This document shows, in pieces, positions 1 through 10,448 of a stretch of 64,000 bases of DNA. Each line of letters begins with the position of its first letter. Positions within the stretch are counted from its first letter, which is position 1. The stretch spans positions 2,852,001 to 2,916,000 of the forward strand of contig CATOTF010000002.1 in NCBI GenBank assembly GCA_951813045.1, given 5' to 3'. The notes beneath the pieces are model-generated. The model was not told the DNA's origin, made no database searches, and was given only the letters and a program-made list of their open reading frames with translations. Made by a program: the position numbers and the translations under genes. The DNA comes from an uncultured Rhizobiaceae bacterium (lineage in GTDB: Bacteria; Pseudomonadota; Alphaproteobacteria; Rhizobiales; Rhizobiaceae).

Positions 1-758
1 GAAGGTTTTGATGTCTTCCTTGTTGTTGTACATGCCTGCAGGGATGGTCGCTGCGCGGTAGAACGGATTGTCCGCAACAAGCTTATCGATTGCCGGGCCT
101 TCGACATCCACCAGATGAGCCGCGCAACTGGCCAGGGATTCCTGTGTCAACGCTGATGGGTGACCAACAAGCCAAAAATAGGCATCAATCTTACCGTCGC
201 AAACTGCGGCACCCGTTTCGGCAGATTTCATTTCAGCTGCAAGTTTCAAATCATTGCGCTTCCAGCCTAATGCTTCTTCGATGACTTCCCAGGTGCCGCG
301 TGTACCGGAGCCGGGGTTGCCGATGTTCATACGCTTGCCTTTAACGTCGGCCAGCGTATTTACACCTGAGGCATCGCTGGCGATTACTGTTACCGGCTCT
401 GGGTGGACCGAAAATACAGCCCGTAGTTTTTCAAACTTGCCAGCGTCGGCAAACTTCGAAGTGCCGTTATAGGCGTGATACTGCCAGTCCGATTGTGCAA
501 CACCGAATTCCAGCTCTCCAGCACGTACAGTATTGATGTTGTAGATCGAGCCGCCTGTCGATTCTGCTGAACAGCGCAAACCATGCTCTTTCCGGTTCTT
601 GTTCACCAACCGGCAGATGGCACCGCCTGTTGGGTAATAAACACCGGTTACACCGCCTGTACCAATTGAAATGAATTTTTGATCCGCTGCATTAACACCG
701 CCATAAGCAAGCGATACTACAGCAGTTGCTGCGAGTGTTTTGAGTATTTTTTTCAAGA
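1..758 (-). CDS. TAXI family TRAP transporter solute-binding protein (3' truncated by window edge)
   Basis: Reverse strand reads LKKILKTLAATAVVSLAYGGVNAADQKFISIGTGGVTGVYYPTGGAICRLVN... from a TTG start after an AGGAGG-like RBS; GTGGVTGVYYPTGGAIC is typical of TAXI receptors. Not in the ORF track. Confidence 0.85.
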
Positions 759-966
759 TATCCTCCTGTCCAAAGATTGAACTGCGAAAGTTCGTTTATG
801 ATTTTGGGGAGATATGGTGAACGAGCGAAAAAAATTAACTCCAATTCCACCATTCCTCCAGTGGAGTATGTGCCTCAATTTCCAGCTTTTCCAATGCAAT
901 TTATGCATCAAATTTGCCACTGTTATAAAGTAATTGCGAAATATTCGAATTAATACATGATGTGCA

Positions 967-1887
967 ATGTGTTTTTTGCATGAAATGGACGGCAGCTTGA
1001 ATATAAATTGGTTGAAAGATTATTTAGCATTGGTTGAAATGCGGCATTTCACCAGAGCGGCGGCAAGACGCAGCATTTCACAAGCCGCTTTTAGCCGACG
1101 CATAAAATCCCTTGAAAATTGGTTGGGGACGCCCTTAATAGTTCGTGGTGGACGCGGGGTGCAGCTAACCCGGGAAGGCCGATTATTCGAACAGGAAGCC
1201 AGACACCTGCTTTCTCTAATTCATACGAGCAGGAACAATCTGCATGATGCATCGATTGCGTTGCGCGGACACCTGACAATATCCATGTCACAAACGATTG
1301 CCACAACCAGCTTTTCCACGTGGTGGGATAATTGGCGCGGCGGACTACCCGTTGATATCACAACCAGAATTGGCAACATCAGTGAAGCTGTATCCGACTT
1401 CATCACGGGCCATTCCGACCTCTTGATTTGTCATAGTTCACAGAAATTACCGGTGATGTTGGATCCTCACAACTTTCATTCCCATATCGTTGAAAAGGAT
1501 GAACTGGTACCAGTCGTAGCCGCCAATACTGCATTGGCAAAAAAAGTAGAATGGGCGCAACGCTGGGAGGATGTACCTCTGGTTCATTACGCTCCAAACA
1601 GATATTTTGCGCGACTGGTTAGCTCGCTCATAGAACAAGCTCCATTTCTCATTTCAGGCCCCGCCGTGGTTCAGACAGAAATGTCCGATGTCGTTTTAAA
1701 CTGTGTTGCGCGGGGAATGGGAATTGGCTGGATGCCCAGATCGGTCATTGCAGGGGCAAGCGAAATAACCATTATTGATGAGCCTTCGCTTACGATGGAT
1801 TTGGAGGCAGTTGCATTTATTGGCAAACACAGCACAAGCCAGTCCGCCCTTGATATATGGCAGGCCATTTGCAGTGACACTCTTTAG
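967..1887 (+). CDS. LysR family transcriptional regulator
   Basis: N-terminal HTH WLKDYLALVEMRHFTRAAARRSISQAAFSRRIKSLE; 306 aa. Confidence 0.9.
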   Translation: MCFLHEMDGSLNINWLKDYLALVEMRHFTRAAARRSISQAAFSRRIKSLENWLGTPLIVRGGRGVQLTREGRLFEQEARHLLSLIHTSRNNLHDASIALRGHLTISMSQTIATTSFSTWWDNWRGGLPVDITTRIGNISEAVSDFITGHSDLLICHSSQKLPVMLDPHNFHSHIVEKDELVPVVAANTALAKKVEWAQRWEDVPLVHYAPNRYFARLVSSLIEQAPFLISGPAVVQTEMSDVVLNCVARGMGIGWMPRSVIAGASEITIIDEPSLTMDLEAVAFIGKHSTSQSALDIWQAICSDTL

Positions 1888-1917
1888 GCGCTGATGTTTA
1901 CTCGATCTTGTCCTCGA

Positions 1918-2976
1918 TTATACAGGTGGCAATATATCTTTGCCGTAGGCAAATATTCCCGGCGTCCCACCAGTGTGTACAAACAGGACTTTTTCACCCT
2001 GTTTAATAATACCGCGTTCAACCAGATCAACCAATCCAGCCATTCCACGACCGCTGTATACCGGGTCCAGGATTATTGCTTCAAGTCGGCCAGCTTTTTC
2101 GATTGCTGATCGAACCTTATCATTGAGATGGCCATATCCCGGCGCGAATACATCATCGTAAACCAAGACGTCATCGTCATTTTCCGCCGTTTTGCTTTCC
2201 AGCATTTTGCCTAATTCCGCAGCTCTTTTCTTGATACGTGCATGTTGTAAATCGACCGAGCGCCGGACACAGATGCCATGCACACGGGTCTTCCATCCAA
2301 GCGCGCGTACGCCACTTAAAAATCCGCTATGCGTTAGCCCGCTACCGGACGGTATAATCACGTGATCCGGTTCCACGTTTATATCGTCGAATTGTAGTTT
2401 AGTTTCCGCTGCCCCCAGCGCATAGCCGAGCCCCCCAAGGGGTGGATGATCTATCCCTAAATGGATAACATAGGGATTCCGCCCCTTTTGTTTGTGTAAC
2501 TCAGCCAAACGATCGAGATTTGCGTCAGCAGCAGCTTCATTCTCACCTTCAGGAAAAGTGTGAATTTCGGCTCCAAATATATGATCAAGAAGGACATTTC
2601 CCGAGTTGTTATAAAGCGCGTCGTCCTTGGGAACCCGATCTTCCAGCTGGACAACAGGATACCAGCCCAGTTTTCGGGTGGCAGCGGCGCAAAGCCTGAC
2701 AAAGTTTGACTGGACTGCACCCGTGATCAGCACGGTATCGGCATTTTGTTGTTGGGCTGGCCCGAGGTAGAATTCCAATTGTCGGACTTTATTCCCGCCC
2801 ATCGCCAACGGTTGAGCATCATCGCGCTTGATAAACAGTTCAATACCCAGATCATCGCCGAGTCTGACAAGCCGCTCTAGTGGCGTTCTGATTGGGCCGA
2901 GGTCCACTCGGGCATGCTGAGCGAGACCCGGCAAGAGTTTGTATTCTTCGACGTGATCAATTGCATCGCATGCCAT
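1918..2976 (-). CDS. PLP-dependent D-cysteine desulfhydrase / L-cysteate sulfo-lyase / ACC-deaminase family protein
   Basis: RTPLERLVRLGDDLGIELFIKRDDAQPLAMGGNKVRQLEFYLG and PLP fold motifs; start chosen at MACDAIDH, ORF extends to 3024. Confidence 0.8.
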   Translation of the reverse strand: MACDAIDHVEEYKLLPGLAQHARVDLGPIRTPLERLVRLGDDLGIELFIKRDDAQPLAMGGNKVRQLEFYLGPAQQQNADTVLITGAVQSNFVRLCAAATRKLGWYPVVQLEDRVPKDDALYNNSGNVLLDHIFGAEIHTFPEGENEAAADANLDRLAELHKQKGRNPYVIHLGIDHPPLGGLGYALGAAETKLQFDDINVEPDHVIIPSGSGLTHSGFLSGVRALGWKTRVHGICVRRSVDLQHARIKKRAAELGKMLESKTAENDDDVLVYDDVFAPGYGHLNDKVRSAIEKAGRLEAIILDPVYSGRGMAGLVDLVERGIIKQGEKVLFVHTGGTPGIFAYGKDILPPV

Positions 2977-3023
2977 GGGCTGCTCCAAATATGAATTCCA
3001 TATACTCGCACACAGCAATAACA

Positions 3024-3100
3024 ACGTGGGCGAGCCACAAGCAACCTGGAAATGGTTTAGAAGTTTGCAACAGACTAGGCGACCATCCTGACGCCCACGT
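3024..3100. ncRNA. candidate structured RNA / cis-regulatory element
   Basis: 9-bp perfect inverted repeat ACGTGGGCG (3024-3032) / CGCCCACGT (3092-3100) enclosing two smaller pairable stems (AACC/GGTT, AGTTT/AGACT); intergenic between divergent genes. Confidence 0.4.
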
Positions 3101-3271
3101 ATATCAATATCCTAACCGCGCCGCCGGGTGTCGCGTAGTGTCGCAAGCACAAATTTGCTTGGCTTTATCTCACTTGTTACACAATAGGTGTCGGGGTTAT
3201 GAACGCTGCAATCCATTCCGTGATGGAAATATCCCGGAAATTGGCCCCAGAGGAGTTAATAGAAAAGTTCC

Positions 3272-4525
3272 ATGCGAAATTTTAACGCTCTCAATCTCGC
3301 GCGCGAAGCGCTTCGCGGCCATAAAGGTTGGGGCCAGCAATGGCGTAATCCAGAACCTAAAAAACAATATGATATCATTATCGTTGGTGCCGGTGGCCAT
3401 GGGCTCGGCACGGCTTATTATCTGGCCAAGGAACATGGGTTAAAAAACATCGCGGTTCTGGAAAAAGGCTGGCTTGGGGGCGGGAACACAGGGCGCAACA
3501 CCACCATCATCCGCTCTAATTATCTCTATGATGAATCAGCGGGCCTTTACGATCATGCGGTGAAACTATGGGAAGGCCTGACGCACGAGTTGAACTACAA
3601 CGTCATGTTCTCCCAACGCGGCGTGATGATGTTGGCCCACAGCGTATCGGACGTCCAACTGGCCCAACGGCACATCCATGCCAACCGGTTAAACGGCGTC
3701 GATAATGAATGGCTGACACCGCAGCAGGCAAAAGATTTTTGCCCGCCAATCAATATTTCAAAAGACAGCCGTTATCCGGTTTTGGGTGCGGCTCTGCAAC
3801 GACGGGGCGGCGTTGCCCGCCATGATGCGGTTGCCTGGGGTTATGCCCGTCAGGCCAGCGCCATGGGCGTCGATATTATCCAGAACTGCGAAGTAACGGG
3901 CATAAACCGCGCCCCTTCCGGCGAAGTAACCGGTGTTGAGACGACCAAAGGCACCATTGGTGCAAAACAGGTAGGGGTTGTCGCTGCAGGCCACACGTCC
4001 GTTTTGATGGAAATGGCGGGTATACAAATGCCGCTTGAAAGTTTTCCTTTGCAGGCGCTGGTCTCGGAACCTGTCAAGCCCGTCTTCCCCTGTGTTGTCA
4101 TGTCAAATGCGGTTCACGCCTATATTTCCCAGTCGGACAAGGGAGAACTCGTTATCGGTGGTGGCACCGATTCCTACGTCTCCTATTCTCAGACGGGTTC
4201 CATGCACATGTTGCAGGAAACGCTGGATTCCATCATCGAACTTTACCCCATGTTCAACCGCATGAAGATGTTGCGCACATGGGGTGGGGTTGTGGATGTG
4301 ACCCCGGACCGCTCCCCGATCATCGGCATGACACCGGTGAAAGGCCTGTACGTAAACTGCGGCTGGGGTACCGGTGGGTTCAAGGCCACCCCGGGATCCG
4401 CCAATGTATTCGCCCACACAATCGCCAAAGACGAACCCCACAAAATCAACGCAGGCTTCACGCTCGACCGTTTCAGAAATGGCCGCCTGATCGACGAAGC
4501 AGCAGCAGCGGCCGTGGCGCATTAA
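3272..4525 (+). CDS. soxB: sarcosine oxidase subunit beta
   Basis: FAD GxGxx[18 protein letters not shown]; first gene of soxBDAG; 417 aa. Confidence 0.95.
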   Translation: MRNFNALNLAREALRGHKGWGQQWRNPEPKKQYDIIIVGAGGHGLGTAYYLAKEHGLKNIAVLEKGWLGGGNTGRNTTIIRSNYLYDESAGLYDHAVKLWEGLTHELNYNVMFSQRGVMMLAHSVSDVQLAQRHIHANRLNGVDNEWLTPQQAKDFCPPINISKDSRYPVLGAALQRRGGVARHDAVAWGYARQASAMGVDIIQNCEVTGINRAPSGEVTGVETTKGTIGAKQVGVVAAGHTSVLMEMAGIQMPLESFPLQALVSEPVKPVFPCVVMSNAVHAYISQSDKGELVIGGGTDSYVSYSQTGSMHMLQETLDSIIELYPMFNRMKMLRTWGGVVDVTPDRSPIIGMTPVKGLYVNCGWGTGGFKATPGSANVFAHTIAKDEPHKINAGFTLDRFRNGRLIDEAAAAAVAH

Positions 4526-4536
4526 GGGAATTCAAA

Positions 4537-4839
4537 ATGCTCCTTATCAATTGCCCTTATTGCGAAGATGATCGCCCGGAACTTGAGTTTGCCAATGCGG
4601 GGGAGGCTCATATTCATCGCCCGAAAGATATGGCGGATATGTCAGACGAGGCGTTTGAGGCTATGTTTTTTATTCGGGACAATCCCAAAGGTGTCATCCT
4701 TGAACGGTGGCGTCATGCCCACGGGTGCGGGCGTTTTTTCAATGCGGTGCGCCACACGGTTTCCGATAAATTTTTGAAAACCTATATGGCCGGTGAACCA
4801 CGCCCAAGCGACGATGAGATTACGGAGTTGATGAAATGA
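4537..4839 (+). CDS. soxD: sarcosine oxidase subunit delta
   Basis: MLLINCPYCEDDRPELEF... Cys-rich small subunit, 100 aa; ATG at 4537 rather than the longer track ORF. Confidence 0.93.
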   Translation: MLLINCPYCEDDRPELEFANAGEAHIHRPKDMADMSDEAFEAMFFIRDNPKGVILERWRHAHGCGRFFNAVRHTVSDKFLKTYMAGEPRPSDDEITELMK

Positions 4840-7808
4840 ATTCGACCTCGCAACAGGCATTCCGCGTCAAAGCCCGTGGTTCACGCATCGGTGCGCGCAG
4901 TGTATCCTTCACATTTGACGGCAAGACGTTCGAAGGTCTGGAGGGCGATACCCTCGCATCTGCCCTGCTCGCCAATGGCGTTCACCTGATGGGACGTTCG
5001 TTTAAATATCACCGCCCGCGTGGTGTTCTGGCCGCAGGTGTAGAAGAGCCCAATGCGCTGATGCAGATCAGCCGCGACAACTCAAAAACCACACCCAACG
5101 TCCGCGCTTCGGTGCAGGAAATCTACGATGGCATGAAGGCGCAAAGTCAGAACCGATATCCTTCGCTGAACTTTGATATTGGTGCGGTCAACAATCTATT
5201 GTCACCTGTTTTCGTCGCCGGTTTTTATTATAAAACATTCAAATGGCCCGCTGTCGCCTGGGACAAGCTCTACGAACCGTTCATCCGGCGCGCGGCCGGC
5301 CTCGGGGAAGCCCCCACAGAGCAAGACCCGGACCGCTATGCCAACCGATTTGCCCATTGCGATGTGCTCGTGGCTGGTGGCGGTGCGGCCGGATTAATCG
5401 CCGCAAAAGCGGCAGCTGACAAAGGCAAAAGCGTTATTCTCTGCGATGAAAACCCTGAATTCGGTGGCTGGTTGTTATCCGATACGGACATTCGCATTGA
5501 CGGTCAGACCGGTGAAGAATGGTCAGCCGAAATGGTGCGCCAACTACTCGCGATGGACAACGTGCGCCTGTTAGCCCGCACCACGTGCGTCGGTTATTTC
5601 CAGCAAAACATGGTGGTATTGAACGAGCGGGTGACGGAACATCTTTCGCGCCCCAATGTTGAACTTCCTCGTGAACGCATGTGGCAGGTGCGCGCCGGGA
5701 AGGTCGTCATTGCGCAGGGCGCGATTGAGCGCCACATGGTGTTTCCTGATAATGATCGCCCCGGCATCATGCTCGCAGGAGCAGCACAGACTTATCTCAA
5801 CAAATATGGCGTCGCCGTTGGCGCAAACGTCGGTGTCTACACCGCCTGTGACTCAGCCTATGCCGCCGCTTTTGATCTCGCAGAAGAAGGTGTGACTATC
5901 CCGGTTGTCATCGATCACCGGGATCAGGTGTCCGACGACATCCGCGCGCAGGCTAAGGAATTTGGCATCAAAGTCATCACTGGAGCCCATGTTTATTGCA
6001 CGACCGGCAAACTACGCGTTAATTCCATGAGCATCAGACACCACAAGGCGTCTTCGGGCAGTGAGGATTTCGAAATTGACGCGCTGATCACCTGTTCAGG
6101 ATGGACCCCGTCCCTGCACCTTTATTCACAGTCGCGCGGCAAACCCCAATGGGACGAAGCGACAAGGCGTTTCCTGCCCGGCGAAAGCCCACAGGAATGT
6201 GTGAGCATTGGTAGTTGCAACGGCACTGACGAACTGGCCGATATTTTTGTCGAAGCCGCGGAAGCGGTTGGCGGGAAGGCACAAAAACCCAAAATCGAGG
6301 ACGATGTGCCAACATCCAGCGGGATGGTCGGTGCCACGGGAACATCAGCGGATAAAGGCAAGGCTTTTGTCGATTTTCAAAACGATGTGACAGCAAAAGA
6401 CATTGCCCTCGCTGTGCGCGAAGGCATGCATTCCATCGAGCACGTCAAACGCTACACCACCAACGGCATGGCGACCGATCAGGGCAAATTATCCAATATG
6501 CACGGACTGGCAATCGCCGCCAAACTGCTGGATAAACCAATCCCGCAAGTCGGGCTCACCACCTTCCGTGCACCTTATACACCAACAACATTTGGATCGT
6601 TCGTCGGTCACGCAAGGGGCGCTTTATTCGATCCGACTCGCAAGACACCAATCCACGAGTGGGCAGTGGAACAAGGAGCGGAATTCGAACCTGTAAGCCT
6701 GTGGAACCGGGCGCGCTATTTCCCCAAGGCTGGCGAGACAATGGATGACGCAGTTGATCGCGAGTGTCAAACAGTTCGTAAAACTGCCGGAGTTTTCGAC
6801 GCATCGACATTGGGCAAGATCGAAGTCGTTGGTCCCGACGCCGCAGCCTTCATGAACATTATGTACACAAATGGCTGGGACAAACTGCGTCCCGGTCGCG
6901 CAAAATACGGCATCATGTGCCGCGATGACGGTTTCATCTATGACGACGGTGTTGTGGGTAAATTGTCCAGCACCCGTTTTCACGTAACCACCACGACCGG
7001 TGGGGCAGCCCGTGTGTTGAACATGATGGAGGATTTCACCCAGACCGAATTCCCCGAAATGAAAGTCTGGCTAACGTCAACGACCGAGCAATGGGCGACC
7101 ATCGCGGTGCAGGGGCCAAAAGCCCGCGAAATCGTCGAACCGCTCGTTAGCGGCGTTAATATTGCTAATGAAAAATTCCCCCACATGAGCGTGGCCGAAT
7201 GTCAGGTCTGCGGCGTCCCTGCCCGCCTGTTCCGCATATCCTTCACGGGAGAACTCGGCTTTGAAATCAATGTACCTGCTGATTATGGTCGCGCGGTTTG
7301 GGAGGCGGTTTGGGCGCGTGCCGAACCATTGGGCGCATGTGCCTATGGTACAGAAGCCATGCACGTCATGCGTGCTGAAAAAGGTTTTATCATCGTTGGA
7401 CAAGACACCGACGGCACGGTCACTCCCCACGACGCGGGCCTTTCATGGGCGGTCGCCAAATCAAAACCGGATTTTGTCGGCAAACGCGGCTTGCAACGCC
7501 CCGACCTCATCGCCAAAGGCCGTCGCCAGCTCATCGGTCTGAAAACCAAAGACCCAAAAAAGGTGCTGCAAGAGGGCGCACAAATCGTTGCCGACCCTGA
7601 GCAGTCCATCCCGATGAAAATGGTCGGTTTCGTCACCTCATCCTATTGGTCTGGCACTCTGGACCAATCCATCGCGATGGCCATGCTGGAAGATGGTAAC
7701 GCCCGCATGGGCGAAACTCTTTATGTACCAATGCCCGATGAAACCATCGAAGTGGAAGTAACTGGCACTGTGTTTTATGACCCTAAAGGGGAACGTCTCC
7801 ATGGCTAA
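4836..7808 (+). CDS. soxA: sarcosine oxidase subunit alpha
   Basis: 990 aa, N-terminal 2Fe-2S/NAD-binding region and C-terminal aminomethyltransferase-like domain; overlaps soxD stop. Confidence 0.95.
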   Translation: MNSTSQQAFRVKARGSRIGARSVSFTFDGKTFEGLEGDTLASALLANGVHLMGRSFKYHRPRGVLAAGVEEPNALMQISRDNSKTTPNVRASVQEIYDGMKAQSQNRYPSLNFDIGAVNNLLSPVFVAGFYYKTFKWPAVAWDKLYEPFIRRAAGLGEAPTEQDPDRYANRFAHCDVLVAGGGAAGLIAAKAAADKGKSVILCDENPEFGGWLLSDTDIRIDGQTGEEWSAEMVRQLLAMDNVRLLARTTCVGYFQQNMVVLNERVTEHLSRPNVELPRERMWQVRAGKVVIAQGAIERHMVFPDNDRPGIMLAGAAQTYLNKYGVAVGANVGVYTACDSAYAAAFDLAEEGVTIPVVIDHRDQVSDDIRAQAKEFGIKVITGAHVYCTTGKLRVNSMSIRHHKASSGSEDFEIDALITCSGWTPSLHLYSQSRGKPQWDEATRRFLPGESPQECVSIGSCNGTDELADIFVEAAEAVGGKAQKPKIEDDVPTSSGMVGATGTSADKGKAFVDFQNDVTAKDIALAVREGMHSIEHVKRYTTNGMATDQGKLSNMHGLAIAAKLLDKPIPQVGLTTFRAPYTPTTFGSFVGHARGALFDPTRKTPIHEWAVEQGAEFEPVSLWNRARYFPKAGETMDDAVDRECQTVRKTAGVFDASTLGKIEVVGPDAAAFMNIMYTNGWDKLRPGRAKYGIMCRDDGFIYDDGVVGKLSSTRFHVTTTTGGAARVLNMMEDFTQTEFPEMKVWLTSTTEQWATIAVQGPKAREIVEPLVSGVNIANEKFPHMSVAECQVCGVPARLFRISFTGELGFEINVPADYGRAVWEAVWARAEPLGACAYGTEAMHVMRAEKGFIIVGQDTDGTVTPHDAGLSWAVAKSKPDFVGKRGLQRPDLIAKGRRQLIGLKTKDPKKVLQEGAQIVADPEQSIPMKMVGFVTSSYWSGTLDQSIAMAMLEDGNARMGETLYVPMPDETIEVEVTGTVFYDPKGERLHG

Positions 7809-8355
7809 ACCTGCAATCGCTCTTCGCCATACTCCAACCGAAGGTCATAATTTTGCTAATGGTGTGGTTTCCGTCAGTACGGCTGCACCAGCATCCCGTA
7901 TCAGCCTCCGAGCCACTCCCCTTGGTGCAAACAGTTTTGGGAAATCACTGGGTTTGGACTTACCTAAAAAACCGTCAGGTTCGGCCGCCAAAGGAGGTAA
8001 ATTTGCTCTTTGGCTTGGGCCCGATGAATGGCTGATTATCGACGAGAAAAATCAAGACATTTCTCTAGTGCCCAAAACTGCTAGCACGCAATTATCTGCA
8101 GTCGACATTTCTCATCGCAATGCCGCCTATTTTATCAGTGGAAATGGCGCAGAAAACACGCTAAACGCTGCTTGCCCTCGCAATCTCTCGCTGTCGGAAT
8201 TTCCTGTTGGAAGCGCCACGCGGACAATATTTGGAAAAGCGGAGGTCGTTCTGTATAGAACGCAAAACAATACATTCCGCATGGAATTCTGGCGTTCATT
8301 CACCCCATATGTTTGGGGCCTTTTGCTTGACGCTGCCAGGGATTCCAATAACTAG
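7801..8355 (+). CDS. soxG: sarcosine oxidase subunit gamma
   Basis: Position in operon, overlaps soxA stop; FALWLGPDEWLII motif of SoxG. Confidence 0.88.
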   Translation: MAKPAIALRHTPTEGHNFANGVVSVSTAAPASRISLRATPLGANSFGKSLGLDLPKKPSGSAAKGGKFALWLGPDEWLIIDEKNQDISLVPKTASTQLSAVDISHRNAAYFISGNGAENTLNAACPRNLSLSEFPVGSATRTIFGKAEVVLYRTQNNTFRMEFWRSFTPYVWGLLLDAARDSNN

Positions 8356-8416
8356 GGTTGTCCAGAAACCATAGAACAAGAACAGACTTTTCATATTGGT
8401 TAACCGAAGTGAGAGT

Positions 8417-8437
8417 AGGAATACCTTGTGTATTCCT
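8417..8437. repeat. inverted repeat AGGAATAC-CTTGT-GTATTCCT
   Basis: 8-bp perfect stem, 5-nt loop, downstream of soxG; no strong U tract. Confidence 0.6.
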
Positions 8438-8494
8438 TGAACTATTCGTGGCCAGCAATCCATGAACAATAACAAACGTCAACGGTGATCATAC

Positions 8495-9715
8495 TTGTCT
8501 GCCAGTCAAAACTCTTTGGTTGAAAACCGAGCGGTCTTCTTCATCGGTGGGTATGATTCCAAGTCGGCTGCCACGTTCTTTGACCGACAAGCCCGAGAAA
8601 TTGAAAGGTTTGACTCACTATGGGAAGTGCAAACCTGCGAAATATCCCGGCAGCAAATAAATGATGATACGACCGCTGTGCGTTATTCATCTACTGACGA
8701 GTCCAAACATTGGCGTTCCGAAACAGATTTTCATTTTATGACATTGGATGACATTGTACTGCAGAGGTTTGCTGATCCGCTTCCAATACGACTTTCGCGG
8801 TATTTCAGCACATTTTTCGACTATGTATTCAGCGGTACAGCGCAAAAATTCATACACCATGCGTGGCGGTTCTCTCTTTATTTTTTCTATCCGGCCTTCA
8901 TGATTTTGTTAACGGTCGCGATGAGCCTTTTCATTGCCATGCTGATTGGCGCGTCCAACATGCCCTATTCCTGGGGGGTGGCAATAGTTGCCTTCTTTGC
9001 CACTCTCGCCACCCTTATCAAGTTGGGTAGCAAACGATATTTTGTGCTGCATTTGATGGACTTGTGGAGCTTCTCACGAGATTTTATCCATGAGAATCAA
9101 CATGATATGAATCAAAAGCTGGACGCGTTGGCGTCGCAAATTGTATCTGCAGCACTGACAGAGAAATATGATGAGATAATTTTGATAGGGCACAGCACAG
9201 GGGGGGCATTAATATTGGATGCTGCAGGTCGGGCGTTCGAAAAAAACACTTCATTTGGCGAAGGGCATACCAAAGTTCACGTGCTGACTGTTGGATCGAC
9301 TGCCCTCAAAATCGGGCTCCACCCCGCTGCAGGCTGGTTTCGAGACCGGCTTGCCAACGTGTTTTCTTCATCTTCTGTTCGATGGGCTGAATATCAGTGC
9401 GTTTCCGATATCATCAATTTTTACAGATCCAAACCAGCGGATCTTATGGGCTTTGGCGACAAATGCCGCAATCATCCGTTCATAGATCGCGTGCGTTTAA
9501 GCAGGATGATCGCTGAACCGGCATATTCGCGAATGAAATGGTATCATTTTTTCCGAATTCATTATCAGTTCGTGTTTGGGAACACCCTCAAATACCAGTA
9601 TGATTACCCGGCAATTATCCTTGGCCCATCCAGTTTAGCAGATAGAACCCAGCGCCCGTTGGACTTCAATCTATCAATTACCGGGATTACCAACACGAAA
9701 AAGGAAACGGAGTGA
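8495..9715 (+). CDS. membrane protein with alpha/beta-hydrolase (lipase-like) GHSTGG nucleophile motif
   Basis: Two adjacent TM segments (FYPAFMILLTVAMSLFIAMLIG, WGVAIVAFFATLATLI) then IILIGHSTGGALILDAAG; TTG start. Confidence 0.65.
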   Translation: MSASQNSLVENRAVFFIGGYDSKSAATFFDRQAREIERFDSLWEVQTCEISRQQINDDTTAVRYSSTDESKHWRSETDFHFMTLDDIVLQRFADPLPIRLSRYFSTFFDYVFSGTAQKFIHHAWRFSLYFFYPAFMILLTVAMSLFIAMLIGASNMPYSWGVAIVAFFATLATLIKLGSKRYFVLHLMDLWSFSRDFIHENQHDMNQKLDALASQIVSAALTEKYDEIILIGHSTGGALILDAAGRAFEKNTSFGEGHTKVHVLTVGSTALKIGLHPAAGWFRDRLANVFSSSSVRWAEYQCVSDIINFYRSKPADLMGFGDKCRNHPFIDRVRLSRMIAEPAYSRMKWYHFFRIHYQFVFGNTLKYQYDYPAIILGPSSLADRTQRPLDFNLSITGITNTKKETE

Positions 9716-10296
9716 CAACCAGCGCTGCCGCATTGATTTGGTGTTTTGGAATTGTCATTTGGACAATAATTCGTTTACCACATCGACGTCGGGCAAAACG
9801 CACGGCTGTCGTATCAGACAAAAAATCATTAGGCGAACAGCTCGCTCTATCTGCGTGTATTGCCGGATTGGTGGTAATTCCGGCAGTTCATCTCGTTTTC
9901 AAGACATTTGAGTTTGCCGAATTTACCTTTTATCCGGTCCAGGGCTGGATTGGAGCCTTGGCTATGGTCACGTTCTTGTCGATGTTCCATCTGTCCCATA
10001 AACACCTTGCGAAAAACTGGTCAGTAACCCTGGAAATCCGGGAAGGCCATAAGTTGGTAGACACCGGTGTTTACAGCAGAATCCGCCACCCCATGTACAC
10101 TTCGTTCTGGCTTTGGGGATTGGCACAAGCCCTGTTGATTCCAAACTGGATTGCAGGACTTGCGGGTGTAGCAAGCGTTGCCTGGCTGTATTTTAGCCGC
10201 ATCGAAAACGAAGAATCACTCATGCGCGAGCAATTTGGAGCGGATTATGATGCATATTGCTCGCGCACGTTCCGTTTGGTGCCAAAAATTTTCTGA
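9712..10296 (+). CDS. isoprenylcysteine carboxyl methyltransferase (ICMT/PEMT)-like membrane methyltransferase
   Basis: VDTGVYSRIRHPMYTSFWLWGLAQALL and RIENEESLMREQFGADYDAYCSRTFRLVP, classic ICMT-family signature. Confidence 0.85.
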   Translation: MTTSAAALIWCFGIVIWTIIRLPHRRRAKRTAVVSDKKSLGEQLALSACIAGLVVIPAVHLVFKTFEFAEFTFYPVQGWIGALAMVTFLSMFHLSHKHLAKNWSVTLEIREGHKLVDTGVYSRIRHPMYTSFWLWGLAQALLIPNWIAGLAGVASVAWLYFSRIENEESLMREQFGADYDAYCSRTFRLVPKIF

Positions 10297-10448
10297 CTTA
10301 ATGTCAAACATTTGAAACAAGTCCTCTTGTATGCTTCTCTGGATTTGGTATTCGCATGTGACGGTTTGCAGCAGATGCACAAATTTTTTCCTTATTCCAA
10401 TCGAAAACAAAAAAGAACATTGGGAAAAAAATTTGGCAGGAATGGATA

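Noticed and set aside
4103-4522. Long antisense ORFs opposite soxB and gltB in the track
   Set aside because: Antisense shadows of strongly coding high-GC genes; no independent family signature
3272-8355. soxBDAG as a novel system
   Set aside because: Standard heterotetrameric sarcosine oxidase operon order and sequence
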